Below are positions 56,234 to 63,477 of a stretch of DNA of 64,000 bases, one piece after another. A program made the position numbers and the translations under genes. The stretch comes from Gammaproteobacteria bacterium. Lineage in GTDB: Bacteria; Pseudomonadota; Gammaproteobacteria; HK1. The number at the start of each line of letters is the position of its first letter. Position 1 is the stretch's first letter. Below the pieces are notes generated by a model. It had not been told where the DNA came from. It saw nothing but the letters and a program-made list of their open reading frames with translations, and searched no databases. The DNA is taken from the NCBI GenBank assembly GCA_012103455.1, contig WLWT01000001.1, positions 1,598,001 through 1,662,000 of the forward strand, in the 5' to 3' direction.

Positions 56234-57331
56234 CTAACTCGAGCAGTACCGCTCGATATCGAGCGCGCTTCGCAGATCCGCTGTGGCTTGTGCTTTGACC
56301 GGCTCCAAAGGCATGCCGGTGGCGTCGGCGATGCGCACGGCGGCGTTGAATACAGCGATCACCGCGGCCGCGTCTACTACGGCACCGTCACCGATCTCGG
56401 CGGCCAGTGCGGCGCGGCTTCGACCGACGGCATAGCGGTTGCCCTCCACACAAGCCTCGGCGTAACGCACCAGCCGATCAGCAGCCGGTATGGTGCTGTT
56501 GGCCGAGCCCTCGCCTATGACTGCTGTGAAGTCGTGCTCCAGTTCATCGTGCACAGCGCTCTCACGGAGCAGTCCTACGTGACTGGTGGTTCAGTAATAA
56601 CATCGGTTCAGGGCCGACACCCGGGCTGCCAGGAGTTCTATCTGAGCGTGGCTCAGAGCCCGCTCCTGGTGGCCGAAATCGCGTAGCCGCGCATCGGGTA
56701 GATACATCGCCGTGTCCAGCTCGAAAAATCCCCGCACTTCCGCCGGTACCAAGCTGAGCGCCCGGTGTATGTGGGCGCCTGAAAGCCCTTCGTAGAGATC
56801 GGCTTCCTCTTCCGTGACGTCTTCCGGGGCCACCGTAGGTACCCGGCCCAGCCCTGGCTTGGCCCCGCTTGGCAGGATTTGTACGGGAGCGCCCGGCAGC
56901 GGATCGGGCAACAGGTGGCGTTCTAGGCTCAACGCATCAGTGAACGAGTCCAATGCCGTAACCGTTGCCACGACACCGACTATTTCCACGAATTCGGCGA
57001 TCGAAAGACCTTGTGACAACAGGCTCTGCAACCAGGTATCGGTGAGCCTGGAAGCGTCCGTGCGGACCCGGTGTACCACCTCTACCCACACCGGATCGAT
57101 GGGGGCACACGAGTCGTGAGCGGTGGCGGTGGCCGCTACAGACGTGGCGATTGCCCGGCACGCCGTGCAGTGAGAGGCATGACGCGCCTCTTGCGCGATA
57201 GCGATGCGTTGCTCGCCGCTCAGCCAGGTACCCGGCCGTGACAGCCGCCGCCAAGCGCGCTGGTGCGCGGTGGCTAGATCATTGCGTATGGCGTAAGGAC
57301 TGGCGGCATAGTCGATCGCTTGGGCAGGCAA
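56234..57331 (-). CDS. Alkylhydroperoxidase (AhpD/CMD)-like protein with in-frame TGA, probable selenoprotein
   Basis: Read through the TGA at 56591-56593 the frame gives 365 residues. An N-terminal half holds HCTACR and GLSIAEFVEIVGVVATVTAL. The second half has ARVSALNRCYY-TGA-TTSHVGLLRE. The AhpD motif is CxxCxxxH, and here it becomes C-Y-Y-U-T-T-S-H with TGA exactly at the resolving or peroxidatic cysteine. The downstream 118 codons stay open and protein-like (VRYAEACVEGNRYAVGR, AAVIAVFNAAVRIADATGMP). I recall that databases contain an alkylhydroperoxidase-related selenoprotein family, but could not check. Alternatives are a nonsense mutation or a sequence error. It lies upstream of cofC on the same strand, possibly in one operon. 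Confidence 0.75.
56558..56593 (-). promoter_or_regulatory. Candidate Sec codon (TGA) with downstream SECIS-like hairpin
   Basis: After the TGA at 56593-56591, a small stem GCUC-CGUGA-GAGC lies 21-33 nt downstream, with GU in the loop. Bacterial SECIS loops lie about 16-37 nt from the UGA and need a G in the loop, so position and loop content fit. An outer CAC/GUG pairing could extend the stem. The fold was judged by eye only. Confidence 0.4.
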
Positions 57332-57473
57332 TGCAATTCTCCAAGGTTGTGGTCTCGGACAAGCTCATTGTGTCAGTATAGCCGGGGCACCGCGTCCGCA
57401 AAGTGCACTTGTGCATCCGATCCTGGCTCAAATGCTGTACTCGCGGCACAATACGCACTCTTTGAGTGTCGCT

Positions 57474-57509
57474 CCAATTTCGAGGCCAATTTCGGGGCCA
57501 ATTTTGGGG
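57474..57509 (+). repeat. Three 12-bp tandem repeats in the metK leader
   Basis: CCAATTTCGAGG, CCAATTTCGGGG, CCAATTTTGGGG in tandem, ending 27 bp before the metK ATG. Only two positions vary. They may be slippage products or protein-binding sites. I could not match the leader to a known SAM riboswitch. Confidence 0.85.
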
Positions 57510-57536
57510 ACTTAAAATTTCGGGGATTTAACTTCT

Positions 57537-58703
57537 ATGCCCATGCGCTATTACCTGTTCACGAGCGAGTCCGTCTCCGAGGGACACCCGGATAAGGTGT
57601 CCGATCGTATTTCCGATGAGGTGGTTGATTGTTATCTGTCCGCCTTCCCGGAGTCGCGGGTCGGTTGTGAGACCTTCTGTACCACCAACCGCATTGTAAT
57701 GGGCGGAGAAGTGCGCGGACCGGATTCCATTAACCATGAGCAGTTGCAGGAACTGGCCCGCAACGCGGTGAAAACTATCGGCTATGAGCAGGATGGTTTT
57801 CACTGGAAAAATGCCGATGTGCAGGTGTACCTGCACAACCAGTCCATCGATATCGCCCAAGGTGTGGACGCCGCTGGCAACAAGGACGAGGGCGCCGGCG
57901 ACCAGGGACTCATGTTCGGTTACGCCTGCCGCGAGACCGATGTGTTGATGCCGGCACCTATTCATCTGTCGCATCAGATTTTAAAGCGTATGGCGGATGC
58001 CCGGCATGCGGGAGAAGCGTGCGGTTTGGGGCCGGATTCCAAGAGCCAAGTCACGTTGCAGTACGAGAACGGCAAGCCTGTGCGGGCGACCTCCGTCGTG
58101 GTGTCCACGCAGCACGATGAGTCCTTGTCCCAGGATGATGTGCGGGCGATCGTAAGACCCTTCGTTTTGGCTACTTTGCCGCAAGGTTGGATGTGCCCGG
58201 AGGAGGAGTTCTACGTCAATCCCACCGGGCGCTTCGTCATCGGTGGTCCCGACGGCGATGCGGGACTTACCGGCAGGAAGATCATCGTCGATACTTATGG
58301 CGGCTCCGCGCCCCACGGCGGTGGCGCTTTCTCGGGCAAGGATCCGACTAAGGTCGATAGGTCGGCCACCTATGCCGCCCGCTATCTGGCGAAGAATGTA
58401 GTGGCGGCGGAACTGGCCGAGCGTTGCACCATTCAACTCGCCTACGCCATCGGGGTATCTAAGCCTTTGTCCGTCTATGTGCAGACCCACGATACAGCGC
58501 AGGTGGATGAACAAAAGCTCTCCGACGTGTTGCGCGAGCTGGTCGATCTCTCCCCGCGCGGCATCCGCGAGCATCTACAGCTCAACAGACCTATTTACGC
58601 GCGTACGGCGGCCTATGGCCACTTTGGCCGCGAACCGGACGCCGATGGTGGTTTCTCCTGGGAACGCACCGATCTAGTGGACCAACTCAAGGGGGCTTTC
58701 TGA
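57537..58703 (+). CDS. metK: S-adenosylmethionine synthetase
   Basis: 388-residue enzyme making SAM from methionine and ATP. Conserved segments are all present: [20 protein letters not shown] at the N-terminus, [12 protein letters not shown] (ATP loop), and [20 protein letters not shown] (P-loop-like). The ATG at 57537 is slightly upstream of the family start MRYYLF. It is followed 9 bp later by ahcY, forming a methyl-cycle operon. Confidence 0.97.
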   Translation: MPMRYYLFTSESVSEGHPDKVSDRISDEVVDCYLSAFPESRVGCETFCTTNRIVMGGEVRGPDSINHEQLQELARNAVKTIGYEQDGFHWKNADVQVYLHNQSIDIAQGVDAAGNKDEGAGDQGLMFGYACRETDVLMPAPIHLSHQILKRMADARHAGEACGLGPDSKSQVTLQYENGKPVRATSVVVSTQHDESLSQDDVRAIVRPFVLATLPQGWMCPEEEFYVNPTGRFVIGGPDGDAGLTGRKIIVDTYGGSAPHGGGAFSGKDPTKVDRSATYAARYLAKNVVAAELAERCTIQLAYAIGVSKPLSVYVQTHDTAQVDEQKLSDVLRELVDLSPRGIREHLQLNRPIYARTAAYGHFGREPDADGGFSWERTDLVDQLKGAF

Positions 58704-58712
58704 GCAAAACCC

Positions 58713-58757
58713 ATGAATGCCAAAGCCATGAATGCCAAAGCCATGAGTGCCAAAGCC
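58713..58757 (+). repeat. Three 15-bp tandem repeats carrying in-frame start codons of ahcY
   Basis: Units ATGAATGCCAAAGCC, the same again, and ATGAGTGCCAAAGCC. Each adds a start codon and five residues in frame. It could tune initiation or simply be tolerated slippage. Confidence 0.9.
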
Positions 58758-60044
58758 GTGAGTGATTACAAAGTTGCCGATGTCTCCTTAGCCGATTGGG
58801 GACGTAAGGAAGTCGCTATCGCCGAAACCGAGATGCCGGGCTTGATGGCTCTAAGAGACGAGTTCGGCGAGGATAAACCGCTGACCGGCGCCCGCATTGC
58901 GGGCTGTTTGCACATGACTATACAGACCGCTGTTCTCATCGAGACGCTGACGGCGCTAGGTGCCGAAGTGCGGTGGAGTTCGTGCAACATCTTCTCGACG
59001 CAGAACCAAGCCGCTGCTGCCATCGCTGCCGCCGGTGTGCCGGTGTTTGCCTGGAAGGGTGAGTCCGAGGAGGAGTTCTGGTGGTGCATCGAGCAAACCA
59101 TCGAGGGCCCCGATGGTTGGCGGCCCAATCTGATTTTGGACGATGGCGGTGATTTGACGGCGGTGATGCACGAGCGCTTCCCCGCTCTTTTGGAAGATGT
59201 GCGGGGATTGTCGGAGGAGACCACCACCGGTGTGCACCGGCTCTACGAGATGGCGCGGGATGGCCAACTCAAGGTGCCGGCCATCAATGTCAATGATTCG
59301 GTCACCAAGTCCAAGTTCGATAATCTCTACGGCTGTAGGGAGAGTTTGGTTGACGGCATCAAGCGGGCTACCGACGTCATGATGGCCGGTAAAGTTGCGG
59401 TGGTCTGCGGTTACGGCGATGTCGGCAAAGGCTCGGCTGAGAGCTTGCGCAGCCAGGGCGCCCGGGTGGTGGTCACGGAAGTGGACCCCATCTGCGCGTT
59501 GCAAGCGGCGATGCAAGGCTACGAAGTGCGCACCATCGAGGAGGTAGCCGGTAGCGCAGATATCTTCGTCACCTGTACCGGCAACGTCGATGTCATCACC
59601 ATCGAGCACATGCGGGCGATGAGAGACCGGGCTATCGTCTGCAACATCGGCCACTTTGATGCGGAGATCCAGATCCAGGCGCTGCGCAATTACCCGTGGC
59701 ACAACGTCAAACCGCAAGTGGACGAAGTTGAATTTCCGGATGGCAAGCGGCTCATCGTTTTGGCCGAGGGGCGTTTGGTGAACCTCGGTTGTGCCACTGG
59801 CCATCCGAGTTTCGTGATGAGTGCATCTTTCGCCAATCAGGTGCTGGCGCAGATCGAGTTGTGGAACAACGCCGATAACTACAGCAACGAGGTGTACGTG
59901 TTGCCTAAACATCTGGATGAAAAAGTCGCGGCGCTGCATCTGGAAAAATTGGGCGTCAAGTTGACGCAGTTGTCCGAGGCGCAGGCGCAATACATCAACG
60001 TGCCGCAATCCGGGCCGTTCAAACCCGAGCACTACCGCTATTAG
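58713..60044 (+). CDS. ahcY: Adenosylhomocysteinase
   Basis: Up to 443-residue NAD-dependent enzyme that splits S-adenosylhomocysteine. Signature regions: [60 protein letters not shown] (NAD site), and the C-terminal FKPEHYRY. The 5' end consists of three 15-bp repeats of ATGAATGCCAAAGCC (58713-58757) followed by GTG at 58758. The native start may be that GTG, giving [11 protein letters not shown], and the repeats add [15 protein letters not shown]. All three extra ATGs are in frame. It is cotranscribed with metK. Confidence 0.96.
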   Translation: MNAKAMNAKAMSAKAVSDYKVADVSLADWGRKEVAIAETEMPGLMALRDEFGEDKPLTGARIAGCLHMTIQTAVLIETLTALGAEVRWSSCNIFSTQNQAAAAIAAAGVPVFAWKGESEEEFWWCIEQTIEGPDGWRPNLILDDGGDLTAVMHERFPALLEDVRGLSEETTTGVHRLYEMARDGQLKVPAINVNDSVTKSKFDNLYGCRESLVDGIKRATDVMMAGKVAVVCGYGDVGKGSAESLRSQGARVVVTEVDPICALQAAMQGYEVRTIEEVAGSADIFVTCTGNVDVITIEHMRAMRDRAIVCNIGHFDAEIQIQALRNYPWHNVKPQVDEVEFPDGKRLIVLAEGRLVNLGCATGHPSFVMSASFANQVLAQIELWNNADNYSNEVYVLPKHLDEKVAALHLEKLGVKLTQLSEAQAQYINVPQSGPFKPEHYRY

Positions 60045-60076
60045 ATAGAACCGCGCTACTAGATAGAACCGTACTG

Positions 60077-60453
60077 TTAGGGGTATCAATTCATGCCGGA
60101 AATTGATGCTTCAACGTTCGTAAATCCGGCTATTTCAAGAGGAGCATGTTATGGCTAAAGGTAGTGGTGGCGGAAAAGGCGGCGGCGCAAGCGGCGGCAA
60201 AGGTGGTGGCGGAGGCAAAGGCGGCGGTCGCGGGCCTTCCAGTCATCCGGGGCCAGGTGGCAACTGGCCGTCAACGTCAAGCAATCCATCTGGTGGTGGT
60301 CGCGGTAACGCGCCGTCAAAAGGTGGCAAGTAAGAACTTGTTGGTTGGGTAAGTTGCTCAAATGTCGAGCATTTATCGAGCAACAAACCCCTAACAAGGG
60401 GCTCAGCCGACCCCAAAAACGCTGCGCGTTTTCGGGTCGGCTGAGCCCAAGCG
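60077..60453 (+). mobile_element. Single integron-type gene cassette between ahcY and gcvT
   Basis: The segment begins with TTAGGGG after a G and ends with the G of GTTAGAT in an attC-like site, as cassettes do. It holds one small ORF with its own ribosome site. Removing it in silico joins ACTG to TTAGATAGAATCG. This restores a third unit of a repeat (TAGATAGAACCG) that occurs at 60042-60054 and 60060-60071. That clean restoration supports insertion at a secondary site. No integrase is in the window. Confidence 0.55.
60151..60333 (+). CDS. Small Gly/Lys/Ser-rich protein
   Basis: 60-residue product of low complexity: a GGGKGGG-type N-terminal half, then a Pro/Ser/Asn-rich stretch (NWPSTSSNPSGGGRGNAPSK). 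A strong AAGAGGAG ribosome site stands 6-7 bp before the ATG, so it is very probably translated. Function unknown; it is basic and likely disordered. It is the only gene of the putative integron cassette. Confidence 0.7.
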   Translation: MAKGSGGGKGGGASGGKGGGGGKGGGRGPSSHPGPGGNWPSTSSNPSGGGRGNAPSKGGK

Positions 60454-60459
60454 TTAGAT
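60389..60459 (+). repeat. attC-like recombination site
   Basis: 71 bp. CCCTAAC at the left pairs with GTTAGAT at the right (GTTRRRY consensus met). Next come unpaired AAG and AAGC spacers and a 15-bp perfect stem (GGGCTCAGCCGACCC with GGGTCGGCTGAGCCC), capped by AAAACGC-TGC-GCGTTTT. This folding plan, and the TAACAA...AAGCGTTAGA ends, are typical of integron attC sites. It could also be read as a terminator hairpin, but there is no T-run. Confidence 0.6.
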
Positions 60460-60470
60460 AGAATCGAGCG

Positions 60471-61586
60471 ATGGGCAACGACGCACTACTCGAGCGGACA
60501 CCGCTGTTCGACTTGCACCTACAAAAGCACGCGCGCATGGTCCCCTTTGCCGGCTACGAGATGCCCGTACAGTATCCGCTGGGCATCATGAAGGAGCATC
60601 TGCACACGCGGGAAAAAGCCGGGCTCTTCGATGTCAGTCACATGGGGCAAGTGCATTTGCTCGGTGCCGGGGCGGACGCGGCGCTGGAGGCATTGACCCC
60701 CGCCGATATCGTGAGCTTGCCGGGTGGCAAGCAGCGTTATGCGCTGTTGACCAATGATCAGGGCGGTATCCTCGATGATCTGATGGTGATCCGTAGCGAC
60801 ACCCATTTCGTGTTAGTGCTCAATGCCGATCGCAAAGCCGCTGATGTCGCTCACTTGGAAGCGGCCTTGGGCGATCGTTTTGCGGTCGATCAACGCACCG
60901 ATCTGGCGTTGCTGGCATTGCAAGGACCGGCGGCGCAAGCGGTGCTGGCGCGGCTGAGCCCGGCAGCCGTTGCTCTTAAGTTCATGGATGCGGCGGCCAT
61001 GCCGATCGCCGGGGTGCATTGTTTTGTCAGCCGCTCCGGATACACCGGCGAGGATGGCTACGAAATCTCCGTAGCGGCGTCCGATGCTGTCCATGTGGCC
61101 GAGGTGTTGCTGGCGCATGAGGCGGTCGAGTTGATCGGATTGGGCGCGCGCGACTCCCTGCGGTTGGAGGCTGGCTTGTGCCTTTACGGACATGATATCG
61201 ATACCACCACCACGCCGGTGGAGGCGCGCCTGGTTTGGTCCATCGGCAAGAGCCGGCGGCCAGGCGGTGAGCGGGCGGGCGGTTATCCGGGGCATGAGGT
61301 GATCGCGCGCCAGCTCGCAGTGGGGCCGTCCCGCAAGCGGGTGGGATTACGTCCGGCAGGGCGGGCACCGGTGCGCGAAGGTGCACCTATTCAGGATGCT
61401 GCTGGCCGTGACGTAGGGCGTGTGACCAGTGGTGGTTTCGGGCCTACGGTGGGCGCTCCGGTGGCGATGGGGTATGTGGAAAGTGATGTCGCCGCTGGCT
61501 CTGAGCTGAAAGCTATGGTGCGTGGCAAAGCGCTCGAGGTGGCGATCGCCCCACTGCCCTTCGCTGTGCACCGCTATTGTCGATAA
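60471..61586 (+). CDS. gcvT: Glycine cleavage system T protein (aminomethyltransferase)
   Basis: 371-residue tetrahydrofolate-dependent aminomethyltransferase. Family segments: FAGYEMPVQYPLGIMKEHLH, FDVSHMGQVHL, GYTGEDGYEISV and LRLEAGLCLYGHDIDTTTTP. It stands alone here with no gcvH or gcvP visible. It is probably an original downstream neighbour of ahcY, now separated by the inserted cassette; both belong to one-carbon metabolism. Confidence 0.94.
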   Translation: MGNDALLERTPLFDLHLQKHARMVPFAGYEMPVQYPLGIMKEHLHTREKAGLFDVSHMGQVHLLGAGADAALEALTPADIVSLPGGKQRYALLTNDQGGILDDLMVIRSDTHFVLVLNADRKAADVAHLEAALGDRFAVDQRTDLALLALQGPAAQAVLARLSPAAVALKFMDAAAMPIAGVHCFVSRSGYTGEDGYEISVAASDAVHVAEVLLAHEAVELIGLGARDSLRLEAGLCLYGHDIDTTTTPVEARLVWSIGKSRRPGGERAGGYPGHEVIARQLAVGPSRKRVGLRPAGRAPVREGAPIQDAAGRDVGRVTSGGFGPTVGAPVAMGYVESDVAAGSELKAMVRGKALEVAIAPLPFAVHRYCR

Positions 61587-61662
61587 TTCTTCAGCGGGTA
61601 TTCGAGTAGGCTAGCGGAGCTAAAGTCCTAGCGCATGGTGCTTAAATGCAACGGGGAAGAGG

Positions 61663-62229
61663 ATGATCAAACACGCCTTGATGACAGCGCGCGTCGTCGC
61701 AGCCTGCTTATTGGGTGGGGGACTGTTCGGTGTCGCGAACGTTGCGGCCGAGGAACAGCCGCTCATCAAAGAATTGCGCTTCGGTGTACTGGCCCACGAT
61801 GTCGATGGTTTATGGAGCGGTTCCAGGCGTGAGGAAGGTATCGACCTGAACGTTGAGATGGTATTCGGGCAACCGTCGCTGAAACTGCCGCTAGGCGCAT
61901 TGCGCCCGAACCTGGGAGCGTCCATCAACACCAGTGGGGATACCAGCAAGGTCTACGCCGGTGTACTCTGGCAGATAGATTTCGAATCTGGACTATTTAT
62001 CGATCTGGGCTTGGGCGGTGCCATTCACGATGGCGAGACGGATACCTTCAGGCCTGATCGTAAACGCTTGGGTTCGCACCTACAGTTCCGCATTCCCATC
62101 GAGATCGGCTACAGCCCCGATGGCCGTAACCGTTTCTCTATCATGTTCGACCACATATCGAACGCCGATCTGGCCGATCCCAACGAGGGTTTGGATACCC
62201 TCGGTATTCGTTATAGCTATCGTTTCTGA
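61663..62229 (+). CDS. PagL-like lipid A 3-O-deacylase / acyloxyacyl hydrolase
   Basis: 188-residue outer-membrane beta-barrel with a signal peptide (core ACLLGGGLFGVANVAA). Alternating hydrophobic strands end in the terminal Phe needed for barrel assembly (GIRYSYRF). The catalytic region MFDHISNADLADPNEG matches the His-Ser active site of PagL enzymes, which trim acyl chains from lipopolysaccharide in the outer membrane. It presumably has its own promoter in the 76-bp gap after gcvT. Confidence 0.85.
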   Translation: MIKHALMTARVVAACLLGGGLFGVANVAAEEQPLIKELRFGVLAHDVDGLWSGSRREEGIDLNVEMVFGQPSLKLPLGALRPNLGASINTSGDTSKVYAGVLWQIDFESGLFIDLGLGGAIHDGETDTFRPDRKRLGSHLQFRIPIEIGYSPDGRNRFSIMFDHISNADLADPNEGLDTLGIRYSYRF

Positions 62230-62279
62230 ACCTCGGCCGCAAAAGTAGACTACTACTCCGTGGCCGCTCCACAGTGCGC

Positions 62280-62640
62280 ATATGCGGTTCGTTCAAAGCC
62301 ACCACGCGGGCTTTGGGAAAGTTGTTGAACTGCGTGGCGCTGGCCGCCGTGTAAGCGCTCATCACGCCGGCCAGAACCCGATCGCCCGTCTTCAGGTCCG
62401 GTGATCTGGTATCGGGCTCCATGATGTCCAAGCTATCACAAGCCGGTCCGGCGACAACGCATGGCTGCGGCTTTTCAGTGGCCCCGTGCGATAACGTGCA
62501 TGATCGAAGATGCGGCCACTGAAGCTGCCGTAAATGCCGTCATCCAGGTAATAACACCGCTTGTGCTGACCCGCATCAGAAGAAGACCGCTCGGAACGAA
62601 GGATGCACGCGCCTAGCGCGGCACTCGCCCCGGCCACGGA
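62280..62640 (-). pseudogene. Type III ornithine/lysine decarboxylase C-terminal remnant
   Basis: The minus strand downstream of speD encodes the C-terminus of an alanine-racemase-fold decarboxylase: RCYYLDDGIYGSFSGRIFDH in one frame. After a shift, PCVVAGPACDSLDIMEPD, SAYTAASATQFNNFPKARVV and ALNE follow in another. The PLP-lysine half is gone, and the stop has been lost into the end of the pagL-like gene. The intact gene would supply putrescine for the SpeD product. Confidence 0.82.
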
Positions 62641-62657
62641 ACACTTTTGCGAGTGAT

Positions 62658-63146
62658 TCAGATAGGCGTTTCGACGCCGCCGCGTAGATGTTTATGGACT
62701 TTTATGCGCTCAGGCCTGAATGCCGCCGTCAGTACCGGTTGACAGCGCTCGGGTTTGGTTTCCCCGCACATGAATACATCGAAGGCGGCGTAGTCGCGTT
62801 CCGGCCAGGTGTGTACGCTGATATGGGATTCGGCCAGTACTGCGACGCCGGAAATGCCGCCGTTGGGTGTGAAGTGGTGTAGGTGAATATGTAGCAAAGT
62901 GGCTTCGGCCTCCGCCACGCAACGGCGTAAGGAGCGCTCCATGAGACCGAGTTCATCAAGCTGTTTGGCGCCCCACAGGTCCAATATCAAGTGGGTGCCG
63001 GCGTAGACTTCCCCCTCGCGGCATACGAAATGATCAAGCCGGGAGTTCTGGTTTTCGGCGCTGAAGCTAGGCCATCGGTTTTCGGCGGCTGGCTGGCTGG
63101 TGTCTACGTTGAAGTCGGAAAAAGCGATCGCAGAATTTCTATGCAT
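62658..63146 (-). CDS. speD: S-adenosylmethionine decarboxylase proenzyme
   Basis: 162-residue proenzyme of the small SpeH type, self-cleaving to form a pyruvoyl cofactor. The cleavage motif VLAESHISVHTWPE is intact (Ser107), with FDVFMCGE containing the catalytic Cys. It would make decarboxylated SAM for spermidine. There is an N-terminal extension of about 35 residues. The adjacent ornithine decarboxylase is a stub and no spermidine synthase is visible. Confidence 0.93.
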   Translation of the reverse strand: MHRNSAIAFSDFNVDTSQPAAENRWPSFSAENQNSRLDHFVCREGEVYAGTHLILDLWGAKQLDELGLMERSLRRCVAEAEATLLHIHLHHFTPNGGISGVAVLAESHISVHTWPERDYAAFDVFMCGETKPERCQPVLTAAFRPERIKVHKHLRGGVETPI

Positions 63147-63477
63147 TGAGTCACTCCCACGAGATAACGGCGTTCAAGCAAAAAAGTGGTTTTGCGCGTC
63201 GTCTCATGGCGTAACAACACAAATGCGTAGCGAGTGACGCGCCGGTTAGTCCGGTAACATAAAACCTCGCGGGTTCGGGCTAGCCACGCATTAAGCGGCA
63301 TCGCGGCTAAAAATGCAAGACGCCGCCCTTCGATTGCGAATGTCTTCGAAATTTATGTAAGCGCGTTAGCGGTGACCGAGCCGATGGGCGCCGCAGGTTG
63401 GAGCCGGCATTGGGGCAACCAAGACGACAAGGACTTCCCGCTCGTATTTTGTGGCTATTCGGTTAACACTAATGAGG
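63147..63477. other. Gene-free stretch between speD and acyl-CoA dehydrogenase
   Basis: 330 bp without a recognisable gene. It must hold the speD promoter on the minus strand and the 3' end of the dehydrogenase transcript. No tRNA, hairpin terminator or repeat was seen. Confidence 0.4.

Noticed and set aside
57360..57536. SAM or SAH riboswitch upstream of metK/ahcY
   Set aside because: The leader is dominated by a 12-bp repeat. I could not place the conserved core of any known SAM or SAH class, and the metK-ahcY gap is only 9 bp.
57981..60089. Long minus-strand frames (57981-58574 and 58956-60089) opposite metK and ahcY
   Set aside because: They mirror highly conserved plus-strand genes. 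The His/Asp-rich composition is typical of antisense shadow frames.
60389..60459. Simple rho-independent terminator
   Set aside because: The stem is long and strong but no T-run follows, while the R-box ends, unpaired spacers and junction repeat fit an attC site better.
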